64,000 bases of DNA from Pseudomonas sp. ERMR1:02 (GCF_002277815.1 NZ_NKJI01000004.1:186001-250000); one strand, 5' to 3'; positions 19,480 to 29,786 are shown, numbered from the stretch's first letter. A program made the numbers and translations. Notes: generated by a model not told the origin, from the letters alone.

Positions 19480-22400
19480 TTGTCCAATGTCCCTCCGCCC
19501 CTGACCACCAGTGCACCGACTGCGGCGCCCGGTTCGCCCCTGCGCGGAACCCTGAAAGGTGCGTTGGCGACACTGGTGCTACTGCTGCTGGCACTGCTGT
19601 TCTGGCAACTGTTGGACCAGTTGCGCGAAACCCAGAAAAACCAGCGTCAATACACCATCGACTACACCGCCGACCTGGCCGCACAAGTCAGTTTGAACAT
19701 GGCGCTCAACGCGCAGATCGCCCTTAACCTGCTACCGATCGTCGAACAGCCGCAAAGTACCGACGAACAGCAGGAGTTGCTGCGCAAGCTGCAAAAGTCC
19801 TTGCCCGACCTGACCAGCCTTGCCTTGCTCAGCCCGTCCGGAATAATCCTCACTGACAGCGCGACCAACAGCGAAGACGCCGACTACCTGAGCGAACTGG
19901 TCCGACGCAGTCGTGCTCAGCCTCACTACTTCAGCAATGCCATCGATGGCTCGATGGTTCACCTGCTGTTACATCAGGCCAGCGGCAGCACCCGTGGCTA
20001 CTGGGCCTTGCGCTTCAAACCGACGCTGTTTTCGTCCCTGACCCAACTCAACGAGTCCGTTGGGCGTCCGCGGTGGCTGGTGGAAAACCGCTTCAACCAC
20101 CAGATCATCAGCCGCGATGAAGCGCTGCCTTTGGTCAACCCGGGCACGCTGACCCAGGATGATGTCAGCAACAGCGTGCTGACCGTTCCGCTGAGCGGCA
20201 GCGACTGGCAACTGCGCGGGCTGTTCGATCGCCAGCGTGTGCTCGAAGAGTTGCTACCGGCCTTCATTGGCAAATGCCTGCTGGGGCTGGCCTTTTCCGT
20301 GCTGCCGTTTATCGTCCTGCTGAACACGCGCCGACGTCAGCGCCAACTGCATGAAGGCCGCCGCCGTTATCAGGAAGTTTTCGAAGGCACCGGCGTCGCG
20401 CTGTGCGTACTCGACATGTCCGGCCTCAAGATCATCTTCGACAGGGCCCGACTGCAGAGCAACGAACAACTGCAAGGCTGGCTGGAGGATCCGGAGCAAC
20501 GTCTGTATTTGCTACAGGCGCTGCGTATTACCGAGGTCAATCAGGTTGCCTTGCAGTTGCTCAACGCCAGCACCTGCGGAGAAGCCTGGGACCTGCTGAT
20601 CGATGGCAACCCGCTGGATGACAGCGCCATCGGCAATCAAGTGCTCGAAGCAGTGTTCAATCAGCAGCAGCAACTTGAGCTGGAAATCAAACTCCAAGAC
20701 GCCACTGGCCGCGACCAGCACCTGTGGTTGGTGTTGCGCCTGCCGGAAAACCCGGAAGACTATAAAGCGGTGATCCTGAGCATCACCGATATCACCAGCC
20801 GCAAGCTCATCGAGTTGTCGCTACAGGAGCGCGAAGGGTTCTGGTCCGATGTGGTGCGCACCGTGCCCGATCACCTGTACGTGCAGGACGTGATCAGTCA
20901 GCGCATGATCTACAGCAACCACCATCTTGGCCAGACCCTCGGTTACAACCGCACCGAACTGCAACAGATGGGCGAGTACTTCTGGGAAATCCTCCTGCAC
21001 CCCGATGATGCCGACTACTACCACCGCTCGCGCCAGACCCAACGGCATGGTGGCTACAGCCAATTGATGCAATGCCAGTTGCGCTTCCGTCACCGGGATG
21101 GGGAGTGGCGGCGTTTCGACATTCGCGAACAGGCCCTGGCGCGAGACAAACACGACCAGGTGACCCGCATCATTGGCGTGGCCAAGGACATCACCGAGCA
21201 GATCGAAGCCAGTGAGTCTCTGCGCGACAGCGAGCAGCGCTACCGAATGCTCGCCGAAAGCATCAGCGACGTGATTTTCTCCACCGACAACCGCATGACG
21301 CTCAACTACGTCAGCCCGTCGGTGCAAGCCGTGCTGGGTTACGACGCCGAATGGATTTTCCAGAACGGCTGGCATTCGACCATCGCCAACCCGCAGCAAC
21401 TGACCGGTATCTATAGCCTGATGGATCGGGTCAGCAAGGCGCTGGATCAACCCGAGCAACTGGCACTGTTGCGCAACCAGGTGCAGACCCAGTTGTTCTT
21501 GTTCGACTGCTTGCGGGCCGACGGGCGCAAGATCCCATCGAGCTACGGTTGGTGCTGGTCTGGGACGAGCATGGTGCATTCGAGGGCGTGCTCGGGGTCG
21601 GTCGCGACATCAGCCAGCAACGCCGTGCCGAAAAAGACCTGCGCATGGCCGCCACGGTTTTTGAACATTCGACCTCGGCGATCCTGATCACGGACCCGGC
21701 CGGCTATATCGTCCAGGCCAACGAAGCCTTCAGCCGCGTCAGTGGTTATGCGGTGGAACAGGTGCTCGACCAGTTGCCGAACATGCTCACCGTCGATGAG
21801 CAGCAGGAAGCCCATCTGCGTTATGTGCTCAAACAACTCAATCAGAACAGCACCTGGGAAGGCGAGGTCTGGCTCAAACGGCGCAATGGCGAGCATTACC
21901 CGGCGTGGGTCGGCATTACCGCGGTGCTGGACGACGAAGGCGATCTGGCCAGTTACGTATGCTTCTTCAGCGACATCAGCGAGCGCAAGGCCAGTGAGCA
22001 GCGGATCCACCGCCTCGCCTATTACGACGCCTTGACGCACCTGCCCAACCGCACGCTGTTCCAGGATCGCCTGCACACGGCGTTACAAGCGGCCGATCGG
22101 CAGAAGTCCTGGGTGGTGTTGATGTTCCTTGACCTCGACCGCTTCAAGCCGATCAACGACTCGCTAGGTCACGCCGCCGGCGATCGCATGCTCAAGGAAA
22201 TGGCCATTCGCCTGCTCGGTTGCGTCGACGATGACGACACTGTGGCGCGCATGGGCGGCGACGAGTTCACCTTGCTCCTGCAACCGCGGGCCAACCGTGA
22301 AATCGCCTTGAACAGGGCGATTCACGTGGCGGAACAGATTCTCGCCAGCCTGGTGAGACCGTTCGTACTCGAAGGCCGCGAATTCTTCGTCACGGCCAGT

Positions 22401-23327
22401 ATCGGCATCGCCCTGAGCCCGCAGGATGGCAACGAGCTCAGTCAGTTGATGAAAAACGCCGACACAGCGATGTACCACGCCAAAGAGCGCGGCAAGAACA
22501 ACTTCCAGTTCTATCAGACGGACATGAACGCCAGCGCCCTGGAGCGCCTGGAACTGGAAGGTGACTTGCGTCATGCCCTGGAACAGAACGAGTTTGTGCT
22601 GTATTACCAGCCGCAATTCAGTGGTGATGGCAAACGATTGACAGGTGCCGAAGCCCTGTTGCGCTGGCGTCATCCGCGCCGCGGCCTGGTACCGCCAGGG
22701 GACTTCATACCGGTGCTCGAAGAGCTAGGTCTGGTAGTGGATGTGGGCGACTGGGTGATCAGCGAGGCTTGCCGTCAGCTCAAGACCTGGCATCAAGCCA
22801 AGGTTCGGGTGCCGAAGGTGTCGGTGAACATCTCGGCGCGGCAGTTCTCCGACGGTCAGCTCGGCACGCGCATCGCTACCATCCTCAAGGACACCGGTCT
22901 GCCGCCGGCGTGCCTGGAACTGGAGCTGACCGAAAGTATCCTGATGCGCGAAGTCAGCGAAGCGATGCAGATTCTCGACGGTCTGAAAAACCTCGGCCTG
23001 AGCATTGCGGTCGACGACTTCGGCACGGGGTACTCATCGCTCAACTACCTCAAGCAGTTCCCGATCGACGTACTGAAAATCGACCGCACCTTCGTCGACG
23101 GCCTGCCGTCGGGTGAACAGGATGCGCAGATCGCCCGGGCAATCATCGCCATGGCCCACAGCCTCAACCTGGCGGTAATCGCCGAGGGTGTGGAAACTCA
23201 GGAGCAGCTGGATTTTCTCCGGGAGCATGGTTGCGATGAGGTTCAGGGCTACTTGTTTGGCCGTCCGATGCCGGCCAGGAAGTTCGAAGTGCAGTTCAGC
23301 AATGATGCGTTGTTCGTGTTCGACTGA
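19480..23327 (+). pseudogene. morA: MorA-type PAS-GGDEF-EAL protein, frameshifted as sequenced
   Basis: Inner-membrane cyclic-di-GMP enzyme, homologue of the motility and biofilm regulator MorA, which also precedes glyA in P. aeruginosa. The TTG start has AGGA seven bases upstream. Order: membrane segment (about 28-48), periplasmic part, second segment (about 265-285), four PAS-like domains, GGDEF and EAL. The GGDEF motif is intact ([11 protein letters not shown]), the upstream I-site RxxD is lost (VDDD), and the EAL domain keeps EALLRW and [10 protein letters not shown]. The frame breaks at a CCC run, 21534-21536. One extra C gives [15 protein letters not shown] and a 1282-residue protein, MorA length. 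As it stands, the first part ends after 735 codons without GGDEF and EAL. Probably a sequencing error. Confidence 0.85.
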
Positions 23328-23350
23328 GATTTTCGCTGTTCCGGGCGGCC

Positions 23351-23377
23351 TCTTCGCGGGCAAGCCTCGCTCCTACA
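23351..23377. repeat. Single REP unit
   Basis: One REP arm (TTCGCGGGCAAGCCTCGCTC, then CTACA) after morA, without a clear partner. Confidence 0.7.
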
Positions 23378-23471
23378 GCGAAGAGGGCTGCACGATCACC
23401 ACTGATCCCGCATGAAGGCCACTTGTCTGCGACATGATGTCCTTTCATATGCCTTCCAAAACCGGTTGGGG

Positions 23472-23477
23472 TAGAAT
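23472..23477 (+). promoter_or_regulatory. Putative -10 box of glyA
   Basis: TAGAAT (5 of 6 to consensus) lies 36 bases before the glyA ATG. No good -35 is seen. Confidence 0.4.
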
Positions 23478-23513
23478 GCCCCCCTTTTCTGCCCCCGATC
23501 CTTGAGGACCGCC

Positions 23514-24767
23514 ATGTTCAGCCGTGATTTGACTATTGCCAAGTACGACGCCGATCTCTTTGCCGCCATGGAGCAAGAAGCTCAGCGCCAGGAAGAGCAC
23601 ATTGAGCTGATCGCTTCGGAAAACTACACCAGCCCTGCGGTGATGGAAGCTCAAGGCTCGGTACTGACCAACAAGTACGCCGAAGGCTACCCGGGCAAGC
23701 GCTACTACGGCGGTTGCGAGTACGTCGACGTGGTCGAGCAACTGGCCATCGATCGTGCAAAACAACTGTTCGGCGCCGATTACGCCAACGTTCAGCCGCA
23801 CGCCGGTTCGCAAGCCAACAGCGCCGTTTACCTGGCCCTGCTGTCGGCCGGTGACACCATCCTGGGCATGAGCCTGGCCCACGGCGGTCACCTGACCCAC
23901 GGCGCCAGCGTTTCGTCCTCCGGCAAGCTGTACAACGCCATCCAATACGGCATCGACGCCAACGGCCTGATCGACTACGACGAAGTCGAGCGCCTGGCGG
24001 TCGAGCACAAGCCGAAGATGATCGTAGCCGGTTTCTCTGCCTACTCGCAGATCCTGGACTTCCCGCGCTTCCGTGCTATCGCCGACAAGGTAGGTGCTTA
24101 CCTGTTCGTCGACATGGCTCACGTGGCCGGTCTGGTCGCCGCTGGCGTCTACCCGAACCCGGTTCCATTCGCTGACGTCGTGACCACCACCACTCACAAG
24201 ACCCTGCGCGGTCCGCGTGGCGGCCTGATCCTGGCTCGCGCCAACGCCGACATCGAGAAGAAGCTGAATTCCGCAGTATTCCCGGGCGCCCAAGGTGGCC
24301 CGCTGGAGCACGTGATTGCCGCTAAGGCGATCTGCTTCAAGGAAGCACTGCAGCCTGAGTTCAAGGCTTACCAGCAACAAGTGGTGAAAAACGCCCAGAC
24401 CATGGCCAGCGTGTTCATCGAGCGTGGGTTCGACGTGGTTTCCGGCGGGACTGAAAACCACCTGTTCCTGCTGTCGCTGATCAAGCAGGAAATCTCCGGT
24501 AAAGATGCTGACGCCGCTCTGGGCAAAGCATTCATCACCGTAAACAAGAACTCCGTGCCAAACGACCCACGCTCCCCGTTCGTCACCTCCGGCCTGCGCT
24601 TTGGCACTCCGGCTGTGACCACTCGTGGCTTCAAGGAAGCAGAGTGCAAGGAACTGGCTGGCTGGATCTGCGACATCCTGGCTGACCTGAACAACGAAGC
24701 GGTGATCGACGCCGTTCGTGAGAAAGTAAAAGCCATCTGCAAGAAGCTGCCGGTATACGGCGCCTGA
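23514..24767 (+). CDS. glyA: Serine hydroxymethyltransferase
   Basis: PLP enzyme that converts serine and tetrahydrofolate to glycine and methylene-tetrahydrofolate, the main source of one-carbon units. The 417-residue protein starts [12 protein letters not shown] (GAGGA upstream) and has [29 protein letters not shown], the PLP-lysine motif [16 protein letters not shown] (Lys near 229) and the C-terminal [14 protein letters not shown]. It follows morA and ends in a strong terminator. Pseudomonads carry more than one glyA copy; the place next to morA corresponds to the copy called glyA3 in P. aeruginosa. Confidence 0.97.
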   Translation: MFSRDLTIAKYDADLFAAMEQEAQRQEEHIELIASENYTSPAVMEAQGSVLTNKYAEGYPGKRYYGGCEYVDVVEQLAIDRAKQLFGADYANVQPHAGSQANSAVYLALLSAGDTILGMSLAHGGHLTHGASVSSSGKLYNAIQYGIDANGLIDYDEVERLAVEHKPKMIVAGFSAYSQILDFPRFRAIADKVGAYLFVDMAHVAGLVAAGVYPNPVPFADVVTTTTHKTLRGPRGGLILARANADIEKKLNSAVFPGAQGGPLEHVIAAKAICFKEALQPEFKAYQQQVVKNAQTMASVFIERGFDVVSGGTENHLFLLSLIKQEISGKDADAALGKAFITVNKNSVPNDPRSPFVTSGLRFGTPAVTTRGFKEAECKELAGWICDILADLNNEAVIDAVREKVKAICKKLPVYGA

Positions 24768-24786
24768 TAGTAGAAAGTTTAAAAAA

Positions 24787-24816
24787 AGCCCGGCCAATTT
24801 GGCCGGGCTTTTTTTT
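24787..24816 (+). terminator. Intrinsic terminator of glyA
   Basis: Stem AGCCCGGCC/GGCCGGGCT with an AATTT loop, followed by eight T, about 20 bases after the stop. The A run before it makes it usable from both sides. Confidence 0.95.
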
Positions 24817-25053
24817 GCCCAGAAAATCTAACGCAACTTTCGCATTTTCTTCTAAGCGACAACTTCTGAAATATTCAACCACCAAATAACTGCTTACCCC
24901 CTACCATCTTACTGCTAGCTTATTAACTCACCAGCAAAACTCCGCTTTATAAAAAATTTTGCTGATTGTTCAAACACAGTAACCGACTCTTATCTTGAAT
25001 AATGATACCGACATCGAAAAACACTTATAACCTCTTTTTACAGTGAATACCAT

Positions 25054-25245
25054 ATGACTACAGACCGGAAAAAATCTTTTATCGCAACCATTAGCACAGG
25101 AAACGCCCCTTTACACTTCCTGAGTGAAATGCGCGGTAAGCAGACGATGGTCACCTATACACAATTCAGTGGTGGATTCTTCACCGGCGCCCCACAAACA
25201 CGGGACCACTCGCATTTTTGGGGGTGCACCCAGAAGTACCGATGA
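25054..25245 (+). CDS. Unrecognised small ORF, possibly the 5' part of one longer gene
   Basis: Encodes 63 residues (MTTDRKKSFIATISTGNAP...) in a stretch poorer in GC than its neighbours. No ribosome site is clear. Its stop overlaps the next start as ATGA at 25242. If one base is missing from the T5G5 run at 25215-25224, the frame reads straight into the next ORF (HSHFWGVHPEVP...), giving one 188-residue protein. Given the other homopolymer deletions in the window, that is the more likely reading. No family is recognised. Confidence 0.4.
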   Translation: MTTDRKKSFIATISTGNAPLHFLSEMRGKQTMVTYTQFSGGFFTGAPQTRDHSHFWGCTQKYR

Positions 25246-25619
25246 ACACCCAGCCTCGACTGACGCTTTATTTCAGGCATACCAACTCCAGTTACAGACT
25301 CTATATCCGTTCACCGGGTCCATATCATGGAATGTGCCTCAGCGTCAGCGACCAAGGATTAATTGGAGCATTCCCCTCAGCCGACTCAAGCACCTTCAAT
25401 CTATTGAGGGATAATGGCATGCCGCTTAATATTGAGCATGTCAGCGACACTACATTCTGCACCTACTTACAAGTCAGAGATTCCGGACTATTGCGTACAA
25501 AAATTATCCGAGGCTCTCCGTATATCTATATAGCGGATAACGGCGGAATGCCTCGAACTTTCAACTTCAACATACTGGAAAGAAATGCACCTTACATAAA
25601 CGGTCCTGACGAAGTTTGA
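25242..25619 (+). CDS. Unrecognised protein, possibly the 3' part of one longer gene
   Basis: Encodes 125 residues from MNTQPRLTLYFRHTNSSYRLY. The sequence is rich in Tyr, Ser, Asn and short hydrophobic alternations (YIYIADNGGM, TFNFNILERN), as in beta-sandwich folds. It has no signal peptide, membrane segment or known motif. It overlaps the 63-residue ORF by four bases, so it is either translationally coupled to it or joined to it by a missing base. Base composition and isolation between glyA and a symporter gene suggest an accessory gene gained by transfer. Confidence 0.5.
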   Translation: MNTQPRLTLYFRHTNSSYRLYIRSPGPYHGMCLSVSDQGLIGAFPSADSSTFNLLRDNGMPLNIEHVSDTTFCTYLQVRDSGLLRTKIIRGSPYIYIADNGGMPRTFNFNILERNAPYINGPDEV

Positions 25620-25709
25620 TGTACGAATATTAAATCGGCGGGCGACGACTGACTATCTAGCCCGCACTTTCAGGCACCTGGAAAAACCAGACGTCGGGGG
25701 CGTACCACC

Positions 25710-25724
25710 ACTGGTAAGACCGGT
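25710..25724 (+). promoter_or_regulatory. FadR/PdhR-type operator, site 1
   Basis: ACTGGTAAGACCGGT is a near-perfect dyad with the GGTnnnACC core known for GntR regulators of the FadR/PdhR/LldR group. It lies 150 bases before the symporter start. Confidence 0.55.
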
Positions 25725-25787
25725 CATGCCAATTTTTCAATTTCCGCTTGCGATCCCACGAAATCAGCGACTAGACTGCGGCTGCAC

Positions 25788-25814
25788 TGGACATACCGGT
25801 AAGACCACAATAAT
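25788..25814 (+). promoter_or_regulatory. Symporter promoter with operator site 2
   Basis: TGGACA (25788-25793) and AATAAT (25809-25814) make a possible promoter with a short spacer. ACCGGTAAGACC within it (25795-25806) repeats the GGTAAGACC core of site 1. A regulator bound here would cover the promoter. Confidence 0.5.
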
Positions 25815-25874
25815 TAAGTCCTGAATGCCATGCGCTCAGCATTGGCCGCCAGGACACCGACCAGGATTTCTCCC

Positions 25875-27187
25875 ATGCTCAGATGGTGCTCGCGTTCAAT
25901 CTTCCTCCAAGTGGTTCTCGGACTGGTGCTCGGCATCGTCTGCGGGCTGACCCTTCCCGAATACTCCGCTCAGCTCAAACCGCTCGGTGACGGTTTTATC
26001 AAGCTGATAAAAATGCTCATCGGCCTGATTGTATTCTGCGTGGTAGTCAGCGGTATCAGCGGTGCAGGCGACTTGAAGAAGGTCGGACGCATCGGCCTGA
26101 AATCGGTGATCTACTTCGAAGTGCTGACCACCATTGCCTTGGTGATCGGCTTGGTATTCGCCTTCAGCACCGGCATTGGCAGCGGCGCGAATATTCATCT
26201 GGATCAGCTTTCCGCTGCCGACATGGGCGATATAGCCCAGCGCGGCCAGCACATGCACACCACCACCCAGTTCCTGATGGATCTGATCCCGACTTCGGTG
26301 ATTGGTGCTTTCGCCGATAACAACATTTTGCAAGTGCTGCTGTTCTCGGTGCTGTTCGGCAGCGCCCTTAATCTGGTAGGCGAAGCCGCTTCCGGGATCT
26401 CGCGGCTGATCAACGAACTGAGCCATGTGATCTTCCGAATCATGGGCATGATCGTGCGCCTGGCGCCAATCGGCGTGTTCGGTGCTATCGCCTTCACTAC
26501 CAGCAAATATGGCCTGGACTCACTGCAGCATCTGGGCAGCCTGGTGGGGTTGTTTTACCTGACCTGCATGGCGTTTGTATCATTGATCCTCGGGCTGGTG
26601 ATGCGCCTGTCAGGCCTGCGCATGTGGCCTCTGCTCAAGTACCTGCGTGAAGAACTGCTGATCGTTATGGGTACGGCCTCGTCCGACGCGGTGTTGCCAC
26701 AGATCATGCGCAAACTGGAACACCTCGGGATCGGCAGCTCGACGGTCGGACTGGTGATCCCTACCGGGTATTCGTTCAACCTCGACGGCTTTTCGATTTA
26801 CCTGACCCTGGCCATCGTCTTCATCGCCAACGCCACTGGCACGCCGCTGGCCATGACCGACCTGCTGACAATTCTGCTGGTATCGCTGATCACATCCAAA
26901 GGCGCCCACGGCATTCCCGGTTCCGCACTGGTGATCCTGGCGGCGACCCTGACCGCGATCCCGGCTATTCCAGTCGTCGGTCTGGTGTTGGTGCTGGCGG
27001 TGGACTGGTTCATGGGCATCGGCCGGGCGCTGACCAACCTGATCGGCAACTGCGTCGCCACGGTGGCCATCGCCCGCTGGGAAAAGACATTGATGTACAA
27101 CGGGCGAACAAGGTGCTTTGCGGGCAGGTGGGTTATACCTTCCAGCCGAGAAAACCGGTTACCCCGACACATCAGCAAGAATTTTAA
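25875..27187 (+). pseudogene. DctA-like dicarboxylate/amino acid:cation symporter, C-terminus frameshifted as sequenced
   Basis: Inner-membrane symporter of the DAACS family (C4-dicarboxylates or glutamate/aspartate). The start is MLRWCSRSIFLQVVLG. Eight or so membrane segments and two re-entrant loops are visible, with the family motifs MGTASSDAVLPQIMRK, PTGYSFNLDG and TSKGAHGIPGSA. After ARWEK the frame is lost at the A4 run 27082-27085. One more A gives DIDVQRANKVLCGQVGYTF and a natural stop at 27187 (437 residues). As sequenced the frame runs on to 27344 with an unrelated tail that overlaps the next gene. The transport core is complete, so even the shifted protein might work. Confidence 0.85.
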
Positions 27188-27240
27188 ACAACGTGCGCCT
27201 GCCCACGGGCAGGCACATTTATCGCGACCTGGAGCAAACA

Positions 27241-27951
27241 GTGATCACCACGTCAACCGTCGTAAATTCAGTGGTAGAAAAACTCCGGGCCGCCCTGGCC
27301 CGTGGTCAGTGGCGCTCCGGCGACATGCTGCCGGGGCAACGTGAGTTGGCCGAGCAACTGGGCATCAGCCGTCCCAGCCTGCGCGAAGCAGTCATCGTGT
27401 TGGAAACCCTCGGGCTGGTGCGGTCAATGCCAGGCAAAGGCGTGGTAGTGCTTGACGCGCAGCTCAGCGATAGCCAGAGCCAGAGCCACGACAGCGCGGT
27501 GGCCGGCGCCAGCCTCGAGGATGTGCTGCAACTGCGCTACACCCTTGAGCCGTTCATCGTCGGTCTGGTTGCGCAGTCGATCAGCAGCAAGGAAGTCGGG
27601 CAACTGCGCCTGACCCTCATGGACATGCGCGAAGCCCTGGAGGCCAACGACAGCGAGGCCGGAGTTAGCGCCTACATTGCGTTTCACGAAGAACTGTTCA
27701 CGCTGACCTCAAACCCGATTTTCCAGAGTGTGGTGCAACAAACCAGTAACGCCCTCAAGCAGAGCGCTGAAGTGCTGCGCAACTCACCCGAGCATCTGGC
27801 CGAACGCCTGGAAGAAAACGAAGCCGTGGTGCGAGCGATCCGCAGCAAAAACAGCGCCCAGGCCAGCGCCGAGATGCGCCGGCACATTCTGCGTGAAGGC
27901 CAGCGGATGGGCATCGAGTTGAACATCCCGGACGATAACTTCGGCAGTTGA
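27241..27951 (+). CDS. FadR-subfamily GntR transcriptional regulator
   Basis: A 236-residue repressor-type protein with an N-terminal winged helix (about 8-75: ARGQWRSGDMLPGQRELAEQ, SRPSLREAVIVLETLGLV) and an all-helical FCD ligand domain (about 98-220). The start is GTG at 27241 with GGAG six bases upstream. FadR-type proteins that sit next to symporters usually sense the carboxylate that is carried. The two GGTAAGACC sites before the symporter gene, 1.4 kb upstream, are likely targets. It follows the symporter by 53 bases with the hairpin-forming CCTGCCCACGGGCAGG between them. Confidence 0.88.
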   Translation: MITTSTVVNSVVEKLRAALARGQWRSGDMLPGQRELAEQLGISRPSLREAVIVLETLGLVRSMPGKGVVVLDAQLSDSQSQSHDSAVAGASLEDVLQLRYTLEPFIVGLVAQSISSKEVGQLRLTLMDMREALEANDSEAGVSAYIAFHEELFTLTSNPIFQSVVQQTSNALKQSAEVLRNSPEHLAERLEENEAVVRAIRSKNSAQASAEMRRHILREGQRMGIELNIPDDNFGS

Positions 27952-27975
27952 CCCCCTTCGAACTGGAGACAGGCC

Positions 27976-28683
27976 ATGAACAGCTTCGCTTCACCACACA
28001 CGCTTGCTGCCCTGCCCTTTGCGCAAAAAAATTTCAGGAAGCCGTCAGCAGATGATCTGTATTCACGGATCTTCGATGCCATTCTTGAACAGCGCATCCT
28101 GCCCGGCAGCCGCATTACCGAAGACAGCCTGGGGCAGATGTTCGACGTTCGACGCAGTGAAGTTCGTAACGTGCTGACGCGCCTGTCCCATCAGCAAATC
28201 ATCGTCCTTCGAACCCATCATCGCCCTCGTGTCGCTGCGCCAGATTTTGAACAAACCCGACAAACGCTGCATGCCCGGCGGCTGGCTGAAACCACGCTGG
28301 TGCGATTGGCTTGTCAGCAACCTCTTCCACAAGACTTGAAACGCCTGCGCGCATTGATCGAGAGCGAGCGCCAATGCACGGCGCGTGGTCCGGCGATTCG
28401 GCTGTCAGGAGAGTTTCATTTGCAGTTGGCTGAAATGGCAGGGAACGCACCGCTGGCGCATTTTCTCTGCAGTCTGGTGCCGCTGACAGCACTGGCGATT
28501 GCGCAGTTCGATACGCCGACGGAGGGTTATTGCGATTGGCAGGTACACGAAGGGATTCTGGATGCTGTGGAGCGTGGGGATGCGCTGAAGGCCGAGACTT
28601 TGCTGAACCGGCATCTGGATCATCTGGAGGAAACATTGCTGAACTCTGGATCGAGGCCCATTCAAAATCGCGTTGCCGGATAG
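27976..28683 (+). CDS. GntR-family transcriptional regulator (FCD type)
   Basis: A 235-residue protein with a winged helix at about 25-90 (LYSRIFDAILEQRILPGSRI, RRSEVRNVLTRLSHQQI) and an FCD domain behind it (FHLQLAEMAGN with the family His near 155, and VHEGILDAVERGD). It is not a close copy of the preceding FadR-type gene. The two lie 24 bases apart and are probably co-transcribed. Its effector is unknown; related proteins control purine or dicarboxylate genes. Confidence 0.85.
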   Translation: MNSFASPHTLAALPFAQKNFRKPSADDLYSRIFDAILEQRILPGSRITEDSLGQMFDVRRSEVRNVLTRLSHQQIIVLRTHHRPRVAAPDFEQTRQTLHARRLAETTLVRLACQQPLPQDLKRLRALIESERQCTARGPAIRLSGEFHLQLAEMAGNAPLAHFLCSLVPLTALAIAQFDTPTEGYCDWQVHEGILDAVERGDALKAETLLNRHLDHLEETLLNSGSRPIQNRVAG

Positions 28684-28688
28684 AAAGC

Positions 28689-28758
28689 CTTCGCGAGCAA
28701 GCCCGCTCCCACAGGGGAATGCATTCCAAATGTGGGAGCGGGCTTGCTCGCGAAAGCG
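28689..28758. repeat. REP pair, tail to tail, GTGGGAG variant
   Basis: CTTCGCGAGCAAGCCCGCTC ... CCACA and TGTGGGAGCGGGCTTGCTCG, between the GntR gene and the CobW GTPase gene. Confidence 0.82.
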
Positions 28759-28786
28759 GTCTTGAGCACGCTGAAGATATCCAGCC

Positions 28787-29758
28787 TTATTCAGCCGCCA
28801 CCCGTGCAAAGCCCTCGCGAATTTTCTCTTCGGGCAGATCATCGGCAATGAACACGATCACGCTTTCACGCGGCTCATCTTCAGCCCAGTCCGTATCCCA
28901 ATCGAATCCGTACAACTTCAGCACCCCTTGAAACACCATGCGTCGCGGCTCACCATGGATGTTCAGCACACCCTTGTAGCGCAGCAATTGCTTGCCATGG
29001 TCTTCCAGCAATTCGTTCATGAATTCACTGAGCTTGTCGATATCCAGCGGCTTGTCGGTACGCAGCACGAGGCTGGAAATGCGGTCAATGGACGATGTGT
29101 TGGTGAGCGGGCGCAAACTCAATCCGCCACCAAGGTCGGCGTTGAGGTTGAAGCCGCGCACATCGAGCAATTCGGCGAGATCGATCTTGCCGTGATCGAC
29201 CAAGCGGATCGGTGCGCGGCGGTTGATGCGGGTCAGGCGTTCACTCAACGCGGTAAACGTTGGTTCGTCCACCAGATCGCGCTTGCTTATTAGCAGGCGG
29301 TCGGCAAACCCGATCTGCGCCTGGGCGATGGTCTGGGCCAGGTGAGTGTCGGCGTGTGCGGCGTCTACCAGGGTGATAATGCCATCAAGGATGTAACGCT
29401 CGCGCAGCTCTTCGTCGATGAAGAAGGTTTGCGCCACCGGTGCCGGATCGGCCAGGCCGGTGCATTCGATTACCAGACGGTCGAAGGCGATTGCACCACT
29501 GTCCAGTCGTTCGAGCAGCAGGTACAGGGCCTTGGTCAGGTCAGTGTGAATGGTGCAGCAGACGCAGCCATTGGACAGCGTCATCACTTGCACCGGCTCA
29601 TCACCCAATAGCTGGGTGTCGATACCGGCGTCGCTGAATTCGTTTTCGATCACGGCGATTTTCAGGCCGTGCTCGGCTTTGAGCAGGTGGCGCAGCAGGG
29701 TGGTTTTGCCAGCGCCGAGGAAGCCGCTGAGGATGGTGACAGGAATTGGAGTGAGCAA
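28787..29758 (-). CDS. yjiA: CobW/YjiA-family GTP-binding metallochaperone
   Basis: A 323-residue G3E GTPase. Walker A is GFLGAGKTTLL (about 12-22), the metal-binding CxCC motif is NGCVCCTI (about 64-71), the G3-like region is ECTGLADPAP and the base motif is SKRD. A CobW C-terminal domain follows (about 220-320). It is co-directional with ybdD and cstA downstream of them, the same grouping as yjiA-yjiX-yjiY in E. coli, so it may support the same pyruvate or peptide transport system. Zinc or another metal is a family inference. Confidence 0.9.
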   Translation of the reverse strand: MLTPIPVTILSGFLGAGKTTLLRHLLKAEHGLKIAVIENEFSDAGIDTQLLGDEPVQVMTLSNGCVCCTIHTDLTKALYLLLERLDSGAIAFDRLVIECTGLADPAPVAQTFFIDEELRERYILDGIITLVDAAHADTHLAQTIAQAQIGFADRLLISKRDLVDEPTFTALSERLTRINRRAPIRLVDHGKIDLAELLDVRGFNLNADLGGGLSLRPLTNTSSIDRISSLVLRTDKPLDIDKLSEFMNELLEDHGKQLLRYKGVLNIHGEPRRMVFQGVLKLYGFDWDTDWAEDEPRESVIVFIADDLPEEKIREGFARVAAE

Positions 29759-29786
29759 AACAAAAATCTCCCATGCGCTAAAAAAC

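Noticed and set aside
21530..21550. Programmed ribosomal frameshift in morA
   Set aside because: No slippery heptamer or downstream structure is evident, and the same one-base loss occurs in several unrelated genes.
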